Source: Chloroflexus sp. Y-396-1 (lineage in GTDB: Bacteria; Chloroflexota; Chloroflexia; Chloroflexales; Chloroflexaceae). From it: a stretch of 64,000 nucleotides of DNA. The notes under the pieces were generated by a model, which was not told where the DNA came from, searched no databases, and worked only from the letters and a program-made list of their open reading frames with translations. The stretch is taken from contig NZ_KI911784.1 in NCBI RefSeq assembly GCF_000516515.1, forward strand, positions 124,001 through 188,000. Direction: 5' to 3'. Each line of letters starts with the position of its first letter. Within the stretch, counting starts at the first letter, position 1. Below are positions 15,532-24,349 of the stretch, one piece after another. A program made the translations under genes and the position numbers.

Positions 15532-16836
15532 ATGAAGATTCTGGTACTTGGGAATGACGGACGTGCCCATGCGTTAGTCTGGAAACTCTTCGCCAGTCCA
15601 ACTGCCGATGTTCTGGTAGCACCGGGTAACGGTGGCGCCTGTCAGATCGCACCGCAGGTTGACCTGGATCCGCTCCACCCGGATCAGATTGCGCGGTGGG
15701 CTTTCGATGAACAGATCGATCTCATTGTTCCTGCCGGGAGCGAACCTCTATGGGCCGGACTGGTTGATGAGGTCATCAGCATGCACATCGGGGCATGCGG
15801 TGCATCACAACGCAGCAGCCGGATCGAGTGGAGTCGTTGCTTCACGAAAGAGCTTCTGTTGCGCTATCAGTTACCGACCCCCCACGGACGTTGTTTCACC
15901 AGTTTACCGATGGCCGAGAAATACCTGGCCGCGCAGCCATTGCCGGTTGTGCTGCGCGGCGATCATCCCGCGTCTGGAGAAGGGGTCTACCACGACCGTT
16001 ATACAGCGCTTGAAGCATTACAGGCCCTGTTTGCTTCGCGACCGGTGGAAGGAAGTAGCCATGGAGTCGTCATCGAAGAATACGTTGAGGGGTCGTTGGT
16101 GAGTTTTTCAGCCATTACCGACGGCAGTCATCTGGTATCGTTACTTCCGGCCCGCATCTATGAAGGTCTGGGACCACAGCCGGACAGTCCACCGGCGCCA
16201 GGGATGGGTGCCATTACCGGTAACTCGACATACGCACAGCGACTGACAAGCTACCTCGAGCGGCACGTGATGCAACCATTAGTTTCGGCCATCGCCCGCG
16301 AACAGTTGCCTTACTGGGGCATCATCGGTGTTGATTGCATCATCGGCGCTCAAGGCCCGCGGATTATCGGTTTGCGTTGCAGTCTCCGCGATATGGAAGC
16401 ACAGGCTGTTTTACCGCGCATGATCGATGATCTGGTACCCTACTTTGAAGCGGCGATTGCCCGTAATCTGCACCGATTACCACCGATTCGCTGGCGCGAT
16501 GAGGCCAGTGTGGCCCTAGCACTGGTGACCCAAGGCTATCCTCATCATTATCCGCTCAATGCGACGGTAGAAGGCCTAACCGATGTAGACGAAGGTATCC
16601 TCGTTTTCCACGATCAAACCGATTCACCGTTGATCTTGCGCTACGATCCAGCCCGTCGTGAACGCTTGTTGGGCGGAGGAAGTGGCGGACTGTACCTGAC
16701 CGGTGGTCACGTTGTAACGATCGTGGCGTTGGGGGCAACGCTAGCCGGTGCACGCGGCCGTGCACTGATCAACGCTGAACGTATCCGCTTTCCAGGTCGT
16801 ACCTATCGCGAGGATGTCGGCGCCAGTGAACGGTAG
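15532..16836 (+). CDS. divergent phosphoribosylamine-glycine ligase (PurD-like)
   Basis: 434 residues with PurD architecture: N-terminal MKILVLGNDGRAHALVWKL, a PGNGG segment, an ATP-grasp centre (VVLRGDHPASGEGVY, then VIEEYVEGSLVSFSAITDG) and the C-terminal cap domain. Several usually invariant pieces are altered. The DHKR-type segment reads ARIYEGLG, the metal/ATP motif EFN-RFGDPE reads GLRCSLRDMEAQ, and GREHA reads GRAHA. It may be a paralogue with another substrate or an inactive copy. It follows folD after about 100 bp on the same strand, fitting one-carbon and purine metabolism. Confidence 0.7.
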   Translation: MKILVLGNDGRAHALVWKLFASPTADVLVAPGNGGACQIAPQVDLDPLHPDQIARWAFDEQIDLIVPAGSEPLWAGLVDEVISMHIGACGASQRSSRIEWSRCFTKELLLRYQLPTPHGRCFTSLPMAEKYLAAQPLPVVLRGDHPASGEGVYHDRYTALEALQALFASRPVEGSSHGVVIEEYVEGSLVSFSAITDGSHLVSLLPARIYEGLGPQPDSPPAPGMGAITGNSTYAQRLTSYLERHVMQPLVSAIAREQLPYWGIIGVDCIIGAQGPRIIGLRCSLRDMEAQAVLPRMIDDLVPYFEAAIARNLHRLPPIRWRDEASVALALVTQGYPHHYPLNATVEGLTDVDEGILVFHDQTDSPLILRYDPARRERLLGGGSGGLYLTGGHVVTIVALGATLAGARGRALINAERIRFPGRTYREDVGASER

Positions 16837-16884
16837 ATGATCGCCATACAGGAGAGACCTTTTGTAACCGATGGGGGCTGACTG

Positions 16885-17316
16885 TTGAACATCTTCATAG
16901 CTACCACAGACGAGGAAATTGCTGCCTGTTATCCGGTGATGCGTGAGTTACGACCGCATCTCACCGAGACAGCATTTGTGCCACGCATTCGCCAGTTGAT
17001 GGCGGTAGGTTATCAACTAGCGGCACTTGTCGATCACGATGAGATTGTCGCCGTTGCCGGTTTTCGGATTGGCGAAAATCTGGCCTGGGGGCGATTCCTC
17101 TATGTTGACGATCTGGTGACTCGTGCTGAACGACGCTCTAGCGGCTATGGTGCTGCTTTGTTGAACTGGTTGAAAGATTTCGCAGCCAAAGCTCATTGTC
17201 ACCAATTGCATCTCGATTCCGGCACCTGGCGCAAAGATGCTCATCGCTTTTATGAAAGGGAAGGAATGCAATTGAGCAGTTTTCATTTTACGTGCGATAT
17301 ACACCCCCGACGTTAA
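16885..17316 (+). CDS. GNAT family N-acetyltransferase
   Basis: A 143-residue single-domain acetyltransferase. The acetyl-CoA binding motif A is LYVDDLVTRAERRSSGYGAALLNWL, followed by HLDSGTWRKDAHRFYEREGM. TTG 16885 follows a GGGGG tract and gives the normal family length. The substrate cannot be predicted. It lies 48 bp after the PurD-like gene on the same strand. Confidence 0.88.
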   Translation: MNIFIATTDEEIAACYPVMRELRPHLTETAFVPRIRQLMAVGYQLAALVDHDEIVAVAGFRIGENLAWGRFLYVDDLVTRAERRSSGYGAALLNWLKDFAAKAHCHQLHLDSGTWRKDAHRFYEREGMQLSSFHFTCDIHPRR

Positions 17317-17490
17317 TAGATGAACTTGAAACGCAGCCTGTATCGTCTTATTCCGCCAGTGGTCTGCAACCAGCCCCTGTTGCCGCGCCGATCACACTCA
17401 TCACCGCAGCGCTAGGGGCAGGTGCCAAACCCGCCCTCTGCAACGCCGTATCCTGCAACAACTGCCTGTTACCGCAAGACGTCACCTCGT

Positions 17491-18759
17491 CTACACGGCA
17501 CGCAACGCCTGTCGCAGATCGGCGATCAGATCATCGGGATGTTCCACTCCTACTGAAAGCCGGATCATTGCCGGCCCAATCCCAAATTCGATCCGTTCTT
17601 CAGGATCGACATCGGCGTGAGTCATTGTTGCCGGATGCTCGGCCAACGACTCGGTACCACCCAGACTCACGGCCAGATGGATCAATTGTAGATGATTGAG
17701 GAAGCGGAACGCCTCAGCTTCACCGCCGTGGAGATCGAACGAGATCATCGCCCCTGGCCCCAAACACTGCCGTCGATAGATATGGTACTGCGGATTATCA
17801 CTCTCCAGATGCCCAAGATAGTAGACGCGAGCAACTTTTGGGTGTGTTGTTAGGAAATCAGCAACCCGTCGGGCGCCAGCCTGCTGCGTCTCCATCCGTA
17901 TTTTGAGAGTCTCTAAGGAACGCAAGAGCAGCCAACCGGTATGTGCGCCGGCCATTGTCCCCATAATCGTGCGCATACCCTTAACCTGAGCTACCAACTC
18001 GCGGCTTCCCAGACAGACACCAGCGATCACATCACTATGCCCACCAATGTATTTCGTCGCCGAATAGAGTACCAGATCGGCGCCGTGAGCCAGCGGATGT
18101 TGCCAGAGTGGCCCCAGAAAGGTGTTATCAACGGCCACCAGCACTCGACGCGGCATTCGCTTTGCCAGTGCGGCAAAACCAGCAATATCTACCAAGGCAT
18201 TTGTCGGGTTAGCTGGCGTCTCTACATAGATCATTCCAACCGTATCAAACAAACCGGCACGCCGTAGTTGTACCTCAACCTGTTCAGGTGAAACTCCTGA
18301 AACAAACCCGTAACGGCGAATACCGAAGGCCGGTAAAATGTGTTTCAGCAGATAATCGGTCCTTCCATAAACCGGTTCGCTATGCACAATCACATCACCC
18401 GGGCGTAAGAAGGTGAGAAGGGTTGTCGTAATAGCAGCCATCCCACTGGCGAAGACTGCCGCCGCCTCTGCTTGATCCCAAAGTGTCAATCTATCCTCCA
18501 GAATCTCAAGATCGGGATTATTGAGCCGACTGTAGATCAGGCCAATCTCTTCCCCTTCACGTGGACGGCGCAGACCATACGCTAGTTCAAAGAAGGCCTT
18601 GCCATCTTCCGCAGTCTGAAACACGAAAGTCGAGGTTTGAAAAATCGGACACTTGATCGCTCCTTCAGAAAGCGCCGGCACATAGCCGTAGCTCATCATC
18701 AAACTTTCGGGATGCAGCCGATGACCGTCGATCATCGTTTGTTTGCTCTGCTTTGTCAT
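17491..18759 (-). CDS. PLP-dependent Cys/Met metabolism enzyme (methionine gamma-lyase / cystathionine gamma-synthase family)
   Basis: 422 residues of the trans-sulfuration family (fold type I, pyridoxal phosphate). SGMAAITTTLLTFLRPGD, ETPANPTNALVDI, VDNTFLGPLWQHPLAHGADLVLYSATKYIGGHSD (PLP lysine in SATK) and SLGGTESLAEHPATMTH are all present. The reaction (gamma-lyase, gamma-synthase or sulfhydrylation) cannot be settled from motifs alone; the extended N-terminus with ALSEGAIKCPIFQTSTF is often seen in methionine gamma-lyase-like members. ATG 18759 follows AAGGAGG; a longer frame would overlap the ribosome site. It lies 36 bp after the DUF445 gene. Confidence 0.85.
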   Translation of the reverse strand: MTKQSKQTMIDGHRLHPESLMMSYGYVPALSEGAIKCPIFQTSTFVFQTAEDGKAFFELAYGLRRPREGEEIGLIYSRLNNPDLEILEDRLTLWDQAEAAAVFASGMAAITTTLLTFLRPGDVIVHSEPVYGRTDYLLKHILPAFGIRRYGFVSGVSPEQVEVQLRRAGLFDTVGMIYVETPANPTNALVDIAGFAALAKRMPRRVLVAVDNTFLGPLWQHPLAHGADLVLYSATKYIGGHSDVIAGVCLGSRELVAQVKGMRTIMGTMAGAHTGWLLLRSLETLKIRMETQQAGARRVADFLTTHPKVARVYYLGHLESDNPQYHIYRRQCLGPGAMISFDLHGGEAEAFRFLNHLQLIHLAVSLGGTESLAEHPATMTHADVDPEERIEFGIGPAMIRLSVGVEHPDDLIADLRQALRAV

Positions 18760-18795
18760 GCTTCGCCTCCTTGCGTGTTGAGCAGCGTCGCTCAC

Positions 18796-20037
18796 TCAGG
18801 TAAAGAGAAGAGAGACACTATAAATAATGAGACCGACTAACCCACCCACAATGGTACCATTAATACGGATAAATTGCAGATCTCGTCCGAACTGCAACTC
18901 GATTTTGCGCGTTGTCATCTGCGTATCCCAACTATTGACAACCTGCGTCACAAACTCGCCAATGACGTGTCGGTAGCGACCGACCAACGCTACAACCGCT
19001 TCCGTCATCCAGTTTTCTGTCTTTTCGTACCACTCGTCGTTATCTTCGATCAAGTCGGCAAAACGTTCGACCGCAATGACGATTGATCGGCGCAGTGACG
19101 ACGCTGCGCTCACACTCTGATCAAGAAGAGAGAGCTTCAGATCACGCCAGATCATCTCCACCAATTCCCGTGTCATTGGATGCGTGATCAATTCGTGTTT
19201 CAACGCATCAATCTGTTGGTGCATCTGCCGATCAAACTGTAAATCAACAATCCAACGGTCAATCAAACTGGTAAACTGATGATAAAGCGGATGTTCAGGA
19301 GCATCGCGCAACTCGCGCAACAAACGCTGCACCCCTTCCAGTAATCGCTCATAAATTCGTTGATCGACAATCCGTGGCATCCACGACGGCAACTCTCCGG
19401 CGATCCGCCGTCGAATTTCGGTCTCATTCGCAGCAATGACCTCGGCCAACAGATTCATAAGCTGCATCAGGGCATCACGCTGCCGACCACCAGCCAGCAA
19501 TATCCCAAGTAACCGGCCTACCAGCGGTGCTGCTTGTACCGTCTCCAGGCGCTGGTTGAGACCACGGGCTAACGCCTGACTCACCTCATCGTCATCAATC
19601 ACATTCAAGACACCACGAATGATTTCCGTCACCGCATCGGCAATCTGATTCGCCCGTTCAGGATTGCGCAGCCACTGCGCCAGGCGCTTGACCAGATTCT
19701 GGCTGCGTATCCGCATGGTAATCTGATTAGGATCGAGAAAATTATGTGCAATGAAATGACCAAAACCGACGGCAATCTGCGGTTTTCGCTTTGGAATAAT
19801 CGCAGTATGAGGGATCGGTATACCGAGCGGATGACGGAAGAGGGCCGTAACTGCAAACCAATCAGCAACCGCACCTACCATTGCAGCTTCGGCAAAGGCC
19901 CGCACAAACGGCACCCACGGTGCAGCATCACGCCAGATACTCGTTAAGACAAAGAGCACGCCTGCTGCAACCAGCAAACCGGTCGCAAGGCGTTGCATGC
20001 GCCGTAAATCGATGATACGTTGTTGATCTTCGCTCAC
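18796..20037 (-). CDS. DUF445 family membrane protein
   Basis: 413 residues. A membrane helix at about 13-30 is followed by the diagnostic FAEAAMVGAVADWFAVTALFRHPLGIPIPHTAIIP and KPQIAVGFGHFIAHNFL. A long, mostly helical soluble part follows, and a second membrane helix closes the protein (about 393-412), so both ends are anchored. The function of this family is not established. It is probably cotranscribed with the Cys/Met enzyme. Confidence 0.88.
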   Translation of the reverse strand: MSEDQQRIIDLRRMQRLATGLLVAAGVLFVLTSIWRDAAPWVPFVRAFAEAAMVGAVADWFAVTALFRHPLGIPIPHTAIIPKRKPQIAVGFGHFIAHNFLDPNQITMRIRSQNLVKRLAQWLRNPERANQIADAVTEIIRGVLNVIDDDEVSQALARGLNQRLETVQAAPLVGRLLGILLAGGRQRDALMQLMNLLAEVIAANETEIRRRIAGELPSWMPRIVDQRIYERLLEGVQRLLRELRDAPEHPLYHQFTSLIDRWIVDLQFDRQMHQQIDALKHELITHPMTRELVEMIWRDLKLSLLDQSVSAASSLRRSIVIAVERFADLIEDNDEWYEKTENWMTEAVVALVGRYRHVIGEFVTQVVNSWDTQMTTRKIELQFGRDLQFIRINGTIVGGLVGLIIYSVSLLFT

Positions 20038-20208
20038 GTTGATTGTACTCCTCTCATACCATTTCTGTGAGGCAGAATCGTGGATCGTAGAGGGGTTTTC
20101 AGCATTCTCAGCACCAGGCCACCTCCGATGTCCGAATGATACAACAGTAGCGTAACCCCGACGAACATCCCATATCCGCTACCGATGACCCCCACCTTGC
20201 GCGATCAC

Positions 20209-20316
20209 CTCGGTGCGCGGGCCTCCCGCCCGCGTGTACATTCCCTCGGTGCGCGGGCCTCCCGCCCGCGGGTGCACTCCCTCGGTGCGCGGGCGCCCGC
20301 CCGTGGGTGCGATAGG
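20209..20316. repeat. three 36-bp tandem units, each a GC-rich palindrome
   Basis: Units begin at 20209, 20245 and 20281, each starting CTCGGTGCGCGGGC and containing an inverted GCCCGC half. Units 1 and 2 differ at only a few positions; unit 3 is more diverged. The exact 36-bp period with self-complementary units suggests recent amplification. No spacers are present, so it is not a CRISPR. Confidence 0.85.
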
Positions 20317-20660
20317 CAACTAATACCCATCAGTTGATGCATCCGCTCCCCACTGCCCCCCCACATCTCAGTAAACGGGGAGGAGGTGGAACCAAAACCT
20401 CCCAATGCCATGTGACGGGCATGATCGGCAAGGCAGCGGGAGTGCGTAATAGTTCCGTCCACATATATCAGGGTAAGCAGCATGGATCTGGCGATCGTCG
20501 TGTGACCGGAAAGGCCGTATATTGGTAAACAAAACCAGAACTGGAGCACGTTGAACTCCCCTCTGGATTATCGTATGCAGCTCGTGCAGCACCGCTCACA
20601 CTGGTGAATCACGATCTACTCGCTTACCCATGCGGTTGAAAGCATGATACACGGTTTGCA

Positions 20661-20692
20661 TAGACAGGATTGGTATCAGAGTAGGATATAAT
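20661..20692 (+). promoter_or_regulatory. candidate promoter of the mscS gene
   Basis: A perfect TATAAT at 20687-20692 ends only 6 bp before the ATG at 20699. TAGACA (20661-20666) is a five-of-six -35 match at a long 20-bp spacing. If used, the transcript would start at or next to the ATG, giving a leaderless mRNA, which fits the lack of a ribosome site. Confidence 0.5.
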
Positions 20693-20698
20693 ATCCGT

Positions 20699-21688
20699 AT
20701 GATTACCAATTTTACTGACACCATCATACTTATCATCACAACCCTGACGCTAAGCCTCATCCTCGATTGGCTGGTGCGGCCGTGGGTACAACGCTGGGCT
20801 GACACGCGGAACGCTATTGTTATCGAGGCCATAACCATCGCAATTGGTGGCCAATGCACATTCTGGGCGCTGATACTCCTGATCCGCCTAGTCGGAAATC
20901 AATTCTTCGCCCCCAGCCTGATCGAAGCCTGGCAACCAACCCTTGATGTAGCCGGTAGCATCGCGATAGCTGTCTTTATTGTTCGGCTTATAACCAATCT
21001 CGTCGATAGCTATTTGCGTCACCAGCAGATCGGCAACATCTCGCTGATCCAGAATCTCTTACGTGGCTTGAGTGCACTGGCCATTGGCGGCACATTGCTG
21101 ATCAGCTATGGATTTCCCCTTAGTCCGGTATTAACCGTGATCGCCAGTTCAAGTCTCGGTCTGACGCTCGCCCTCCGCGAGCCATTGGCCAATTTCTTTG
21201 CCGGTGTCCAAATCATTGTATCAAACCGGGTGCGCCCTGGCGACTACATCCGACTGGCTTCAGGAGAAGAGGGTTTTGTAACCGACATTCGCTGGTCTGA
21301 CACATACCTTCGTCAGTTGGCGAACAATATCATCATCATTCCCAATGCCCAGATGATTTCACAGATCGTGACCAACTTTAGTCGTCCCGAACCGGAACTC
21401 GCAGTCCTGGTTGATGGTATGGTTGGCACCGATACCGATTTACACCGTATTGAGTCCATTGTGCTAGAGGTTGCTCGTGAAGTCCTGACAACAACGACCG
21501 GTGGGGTGAGCACCTTTGAACCATTAATTCGCTTCAACGGCATCGATGCGTTCGGTATCCGCTTTACAGTGGTCTTACGTGGGCAATCGTTTACCGATCA
21601 GTTCTTATTGCGTCACGAGTTGATTAAGCGGCTGTACACGCGCTTCCATGCTGAAGGAATTGCGCCACCAATTCAACGTGTACGGTGA
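20699..21688 (+). CDS. MscS family mechanosensitive ion channel
   Basis: A 329-residue small-conductance channel protein. Several N-terminal membrane helices (about 5-25, 45-70, 82-100 and 118-138) are followed by the pore-lining helix region (SLGLTLALREPLANFFAGVQI). The beta domain has RPGDYIRLASGEEGFVTDIRWSDT and IIIIPNAQMISQIVTNFSRPEP, which are diagnostic. It acts in the cytoplasmic membrane, releasing solutes on osmotic downshock. It stands alone, convergent with the CPBP protease gene. Confidence 0.93.
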   Translation: MITNFTDTIILIITTLTLSLILDWLVRPWVQRWADTRNAIVIEAITIAIGGQCTFWALILLIRLVGNQFFAPSLIEAWQPTLDVAGSIAIAVFIVRLITNLVDSYLRHQQIGNISLIQNLLRGLSALAIGGTLLISYGFPLSPVLTVIASSSLGLTLALREPLANFFAGVQIIVSNRVRPGDYIRLASGEEGFVTDIRWSDTYLRQLANNIIIIPNAQMISQIVTNFSRPEPELAVLVDGMVGTDTDLHRIESIVLEVAREVLTTTTGGVSTFEPLIRFNGIDAFGIRFTVVLRGQSFTDQFLLRHELIKRLYTRFHAEGIAPPIQRVR

Positions 21689-21791
21689 AGTAAGGTTGTA
21701 GCCGGTCCAAAATAATTTACCCAAGTAGCCATCTAAATGTGATGACAAAATCTGCCAATCGTACCCGAAAATCATTCGTACAACCTCACAT

Positions 21792-21819
21792 AAAACGGTT
21801 GCATCAGCCTGATGCAACC
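21792..21819 (-). terminator. terminator between mscS and the CPBP gene
   Basis: A perfect 10-bp stem GGTTGCATCA / TGATGCAACC with a 3-nt loop (21797-21819). On the minus strand it is followed by GTTTTA, so it most likely ends the CPBP protease transcript. Confidence 0.6.
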
Positions 21820-21851
21820 GCGACAACACACCTCCTATCTCTCCTTCCTTA

Positions 21852-22796
21852 CTACCTGACCACCGACACCTCCGGCAATACAAATGATTGATGAGCATCA
21901 GGCGGATCAGCAACCGGCAGACGACGCATCAGCACCAGTATAGCAATCACGCTCAACCACAGCGGCCACCCGGTAAGACCAAGAGCAGTCGCCCAGACGG
22001 TATCAACCGTCGAACCGGCACGGGCAAAGAGCACGATCACACCGCCAAAAGCGTTCAAACTGCCGTGACCGATCACTGCCGGCCAGACACTCCCGGTCGC
22101 CAATCGCGTCCAGCCGAGCAAGATGCCAACCAATACGCAAAATACCGTCATCATCATGACACCCAACACCGGATTTGTCGGGTAGTTGTAGCCCAGCAAA
22201 ATGATCGGTGTGTGCCATAGCCCCCAGATCACGCCACTGATGATCAGTACCGGCCATTGACCAAGCGGTAGCAGGTTAGGTAACAGATACCCGCGCCAAC
22301 CCCATTCTTCACCAAAGACGGGAATAGCATTCATAAGTGGACCGATGACCAGTGCGATAAGGAGTTGAGTTACAACAATCGACCACAATGATAGATTGCT
22401 TAACGCATCACCAGCACCTGTCGCATTCAACAATGCACGAAAGCCCGATAACGACAGATCGAGATCGTACACGCCCAGTAGCGCACTGACAAACGGTGAG
22501 ACGATCATAACCAGAGCCGGTACTGTCCACGCAAATAGCCAGTACCATCCCCAACGACGACCTTTACCGATCACCAGTCCGGTCGCTTTGACAATGCCTC
22601 CCGGTGGTGGACTGATCCAGCGGGTAACAATCAGGGTTGCCAGCGCTGGTGTAAACATCATCAGGATCATAAGTAAAGGCGCCAGCGGATGTTGAAGACC
22701 TGCGCCGCTGATCCACAACGGTGCACAACAGAGCCACCCCAACCCTGCAGCCAACCCAACAAACCAGCTTACACCGCGCCAATTGATCATACTCAT
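21852..22796 (-). CDS. CPBP family intramembrane metalloprotease
   Basis: A 314-residue polytopic membrane protein with the Abi/CAAX-protease signature. FGEEWGWRGYLLP carries the EExxxR pair, WGLWHTPIIL the first metal His region, and GHGSLNAFGG the second. Members cleave or process membrane-embedded substrates; some act in peptide self-immunity. AAGGAA precedes ATG 22796. Its closeness to the SdpI/ArsR pair (400 bp away, same strand) is notable, because CPBP and SdpI-type proteins both occur in immunity to small membrane-active toxins, but no toxin gene is visible. Confidence 0.87.
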   Translation of the reverse strand: MSMINWRGVSWFVGLAAGLGWLCCAPLWISGAGLQHPLAPLLMILMMFTPALATLIVTRWISPPPGGIVKATGLVIGKGRRWGWYWLFAWTVPALVMIVSPFVSALLGVYDLDLSLSGFRALLNATGAGDALSNLSLWSIVVTQLLIALVIGPLMNAIPVFGEEWGWRGYLLPNLLPLGQWPVLIISGVIWGLWHTPIILLGYNYPTNPVLGVMMMTVFCVLVGILLGWTRLATGSVWPAVIGHGSLNAFGGVIVLFARAGSTVDTVWATALGLTGWPLWLSVIAILVLMRRLPVADPPDAHQSFVLPEVSVVR

Positions 22797-23221
22797 GATG
22801 GTTCCTTTCTTGCCAAGACCATACCAGCTACAATTTCACCGGTCAGACAAAGCCCCTATGATCTATGAGGCTGTGCAATATTGTCAGCTTCGAGCGGCAT
22901 TCGCTTTCGATGGCCGAACTACTCAACAACTGGGTACACACTGACCACGATCTCCGGTGCGGTTTCCCTGGGAGCACAGGCCAGCGACCTGTAGCTTGCA
23001 GGAGTGGAGGGTGCCCACCGTAGCAACACATCATCTGGGGTAGGCACCCAACCTGCCCAGGCTCCCCCTCCCTTTTCCACACGGTGAGAGGAAGGGGAAT
23101 AGGGGAAAGAGGGGTGCAAGACGAACGTTACAGAAAACGTTGACTACCTACACGATCTAGCCGATGGATTGTCGGATCAAGCGCATATCAAATGACGCCT
23201 CTGTTCACCGGAAGTTACCCC
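22797..23221. other. intergenic region with a GC-rich hairpin module
   Basis: No gene is visible. Near 23050-23105 there is one diverged copy of the GC-rich palindromic module (CCCCTCCC... / ...GGAAGGGG). The rest shows no clear feature. Confidence 0.4.
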
Positions 23222-23872
23222 TCACCCGACCTGCCGATGCTTTACCTGCCGCCAGACAATATACGAATAAGGGATCGTAGACAAAACTGGCAGAATGATC
23301 AGGAGAAGAACGGTAATAAACAGCCAGTCCTCAGCGATGAAGAAACTGACCAGCATTGCCAGCAATCCACTGCCGACGATGATTCGGGCGCCAACTCGAT
23401 GCGTCTTGCGCCAGACCTCATCATCAGCGAGTGTCCATGGTGTGCGAATACCAACAAAGTAATTCGGAGTCACCCTTCCCAGCTCATTTCCTAACACCAC
23501 CATGAAGAGAGCCATCCCGATGCTGAGGAGGCGTGGCACACTATACGACCAACCAATCGCTGCTCCCACCGTGATTACCTGAAGTGCAGCTAGGAACAAG
23601 ACGAAGCTATTCATCATCAACGCATACGTCCGCGAAAAAGCGGTATACCCTTTCCCTCGCGGATCGATTCGTGGCAAGAGCGGGGCCAACACCGCAATAA
23701 TGGTCGCCCCTATCGCTGGCGCTAGGGCAGCGATCCACGGACTCCCATACCCATCCACCTCACCGGCTGCATTCCAATGAATAGGCGCCGGATCGGAAAT
23801 GAGTGGCAGCATAGCAAAGCCAAACACCCACATCAGAATCACTACGACCATCATGAACCGTAGATTACGCAT
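23222..23872 (-). CDS. SdpI family membrane protein
   Basis: A 216-residue protein with about six membrane helices. The N-terminus includes PLISDPAPIHWNAAGEVDGYGSPW, the DUF1648-type motif, and the centre GNELGRVTPNYFVGIRTPWTL plus WRKTHRVGARI is typical of SdpI. In Bacillus, SdpI confers immunity to the SdpC toxin and sequesters the repressor SdpR. ATG 23872 was chosen because GGGGG precedes it; it overlaps the ArsR stop by 8 bp (ATGCGTAA). Coupling to an SdpR-like regulator strongly supports the call, although no SdpC-like toxin is nearby. Confidence 0.87.
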   Translation of the reverse strand: MRNLRFMMVVVILMWVFGFAMLPLISDPAPIHWNAAGEVDGYGSPWIAALAPAIGATIIAVLAPLLPRIDPRGKGYTAFSRTYALMMNSFVLFLAALQVITVGAAIGWSYSVPRLLSIGMALFMVVLGNELGRVTPNYFVGIRTPWTLADDEVWRKTHRVGARIIVGSGLLAMLVSFFIAEDWLFITVLLLIILPVLSTIPYSYIVWRQVKHRQVG

Positions 23873-24164
23873 GACCATCCCCCTTTCGCTCGATGCCAAT
23901 GCGCAACACTTCCATAAGACTATGAATCACCTCTTGTAAGACGGTAGCATTCACGCGGTATACAATCCGCTGCCCATGCCGCTCAGCCGTTACCAGCTCG
24001 GCGGCTTTCAGAACGTTTAGATGGTGAGAGATACTCGGCGCCGAGATCGCAAAGTGAGCCGCAATCTCACCGGCAGTCATATCACGATCTTGAAGCATCC
24101 GAATGATCGCCCGCCGCGTGGGATCCGAGAGCGCGTAGAGTGTACGTGTGATTGCCTGTTCCAT
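23865..24164 (-). CDS. ArsR family regulator (SdpR-like)
   Basis: A 99-residue winged-helix repressor: ALSDPTRRAIIRMLQDRDMTAGEIAAHFAISAPSISHHLNVLKAAELVTAERHGQRIVYRVN. No cysteine pair of the metal-sensing type is present, so control by metals is unlikely; binding to the SdpI partner is the known mode in the Bacillus pair. ATG 24164 gives the usual N-terminus; the longer frame adds 16 unrelated residues. It is coupled to the sdpI-like gene by an 8-bp overlap. Confidence 0.9.
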   Translation of the reverse strand: MEQAITRTLYALSDPTRRAIIRMLQDRDMTAGEIAAHFAISAPSISHHLNVLKAAELVTAERHGQRIVYRVNATVLQEVIHSLMEVLRIGIERKGDGHA

Positions 24165-24171
24165 AGCTATT

Positions 24172-24197
24172 TTTAGATATTTAGCCAAACTTCTAAA
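24172..24197. promoter_or_regulatory. candidate operator of the ArsR/SdpI unit
   Basis: Inverted half-sites TTTAGA (24172-24177) and TCTAAA (24192-24197) lie with centres 20 bp apart, two helical turns, directly upstream of the regulator start. A winged-helix dimer could bind here and autoregulate. Inferred from symmetry and position only. Confidence 0.4.
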
Positions 24198-24349
24198 TCT
24201 TCTCAACCTCAAGTATAGAGAGCTTTACCGCGCTTTGTCAAGATGGTTGTATACTATATGTAACCATGCTGTAACTACATCCACTACGCTAAAGGCAGAA
24301 TTTCGAGCTTTAACGCGCCGTGATGGCGTGTCGTCAAAGGAGATTGGCA

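Larger units (their letters stand above)
20038..20698. other. intergenic region with 36-bp repeats and a promoter
   Basis: A divergent region between the DUF445 and mscS genes. It holds the three-unit 36-bp repeat at 20209-20316 and an mscS promoter near its end. The middle (20330-20640) shows no convincing gene: frames there lack family likeness, and the two largest overlap each other on opposite strands. Confidence 0.5.

Noticed and set aside
20209-20316. Possible CRISPR array
   Set aside because: Units are directly adjacent with no variable spacers, and no cas gene is in the window.
20205-20549. Minus-strand frame with a 12-residue protein repeat
   Set aside because: The repeat comes from the 36-bp DNA array; no start signal or domain.
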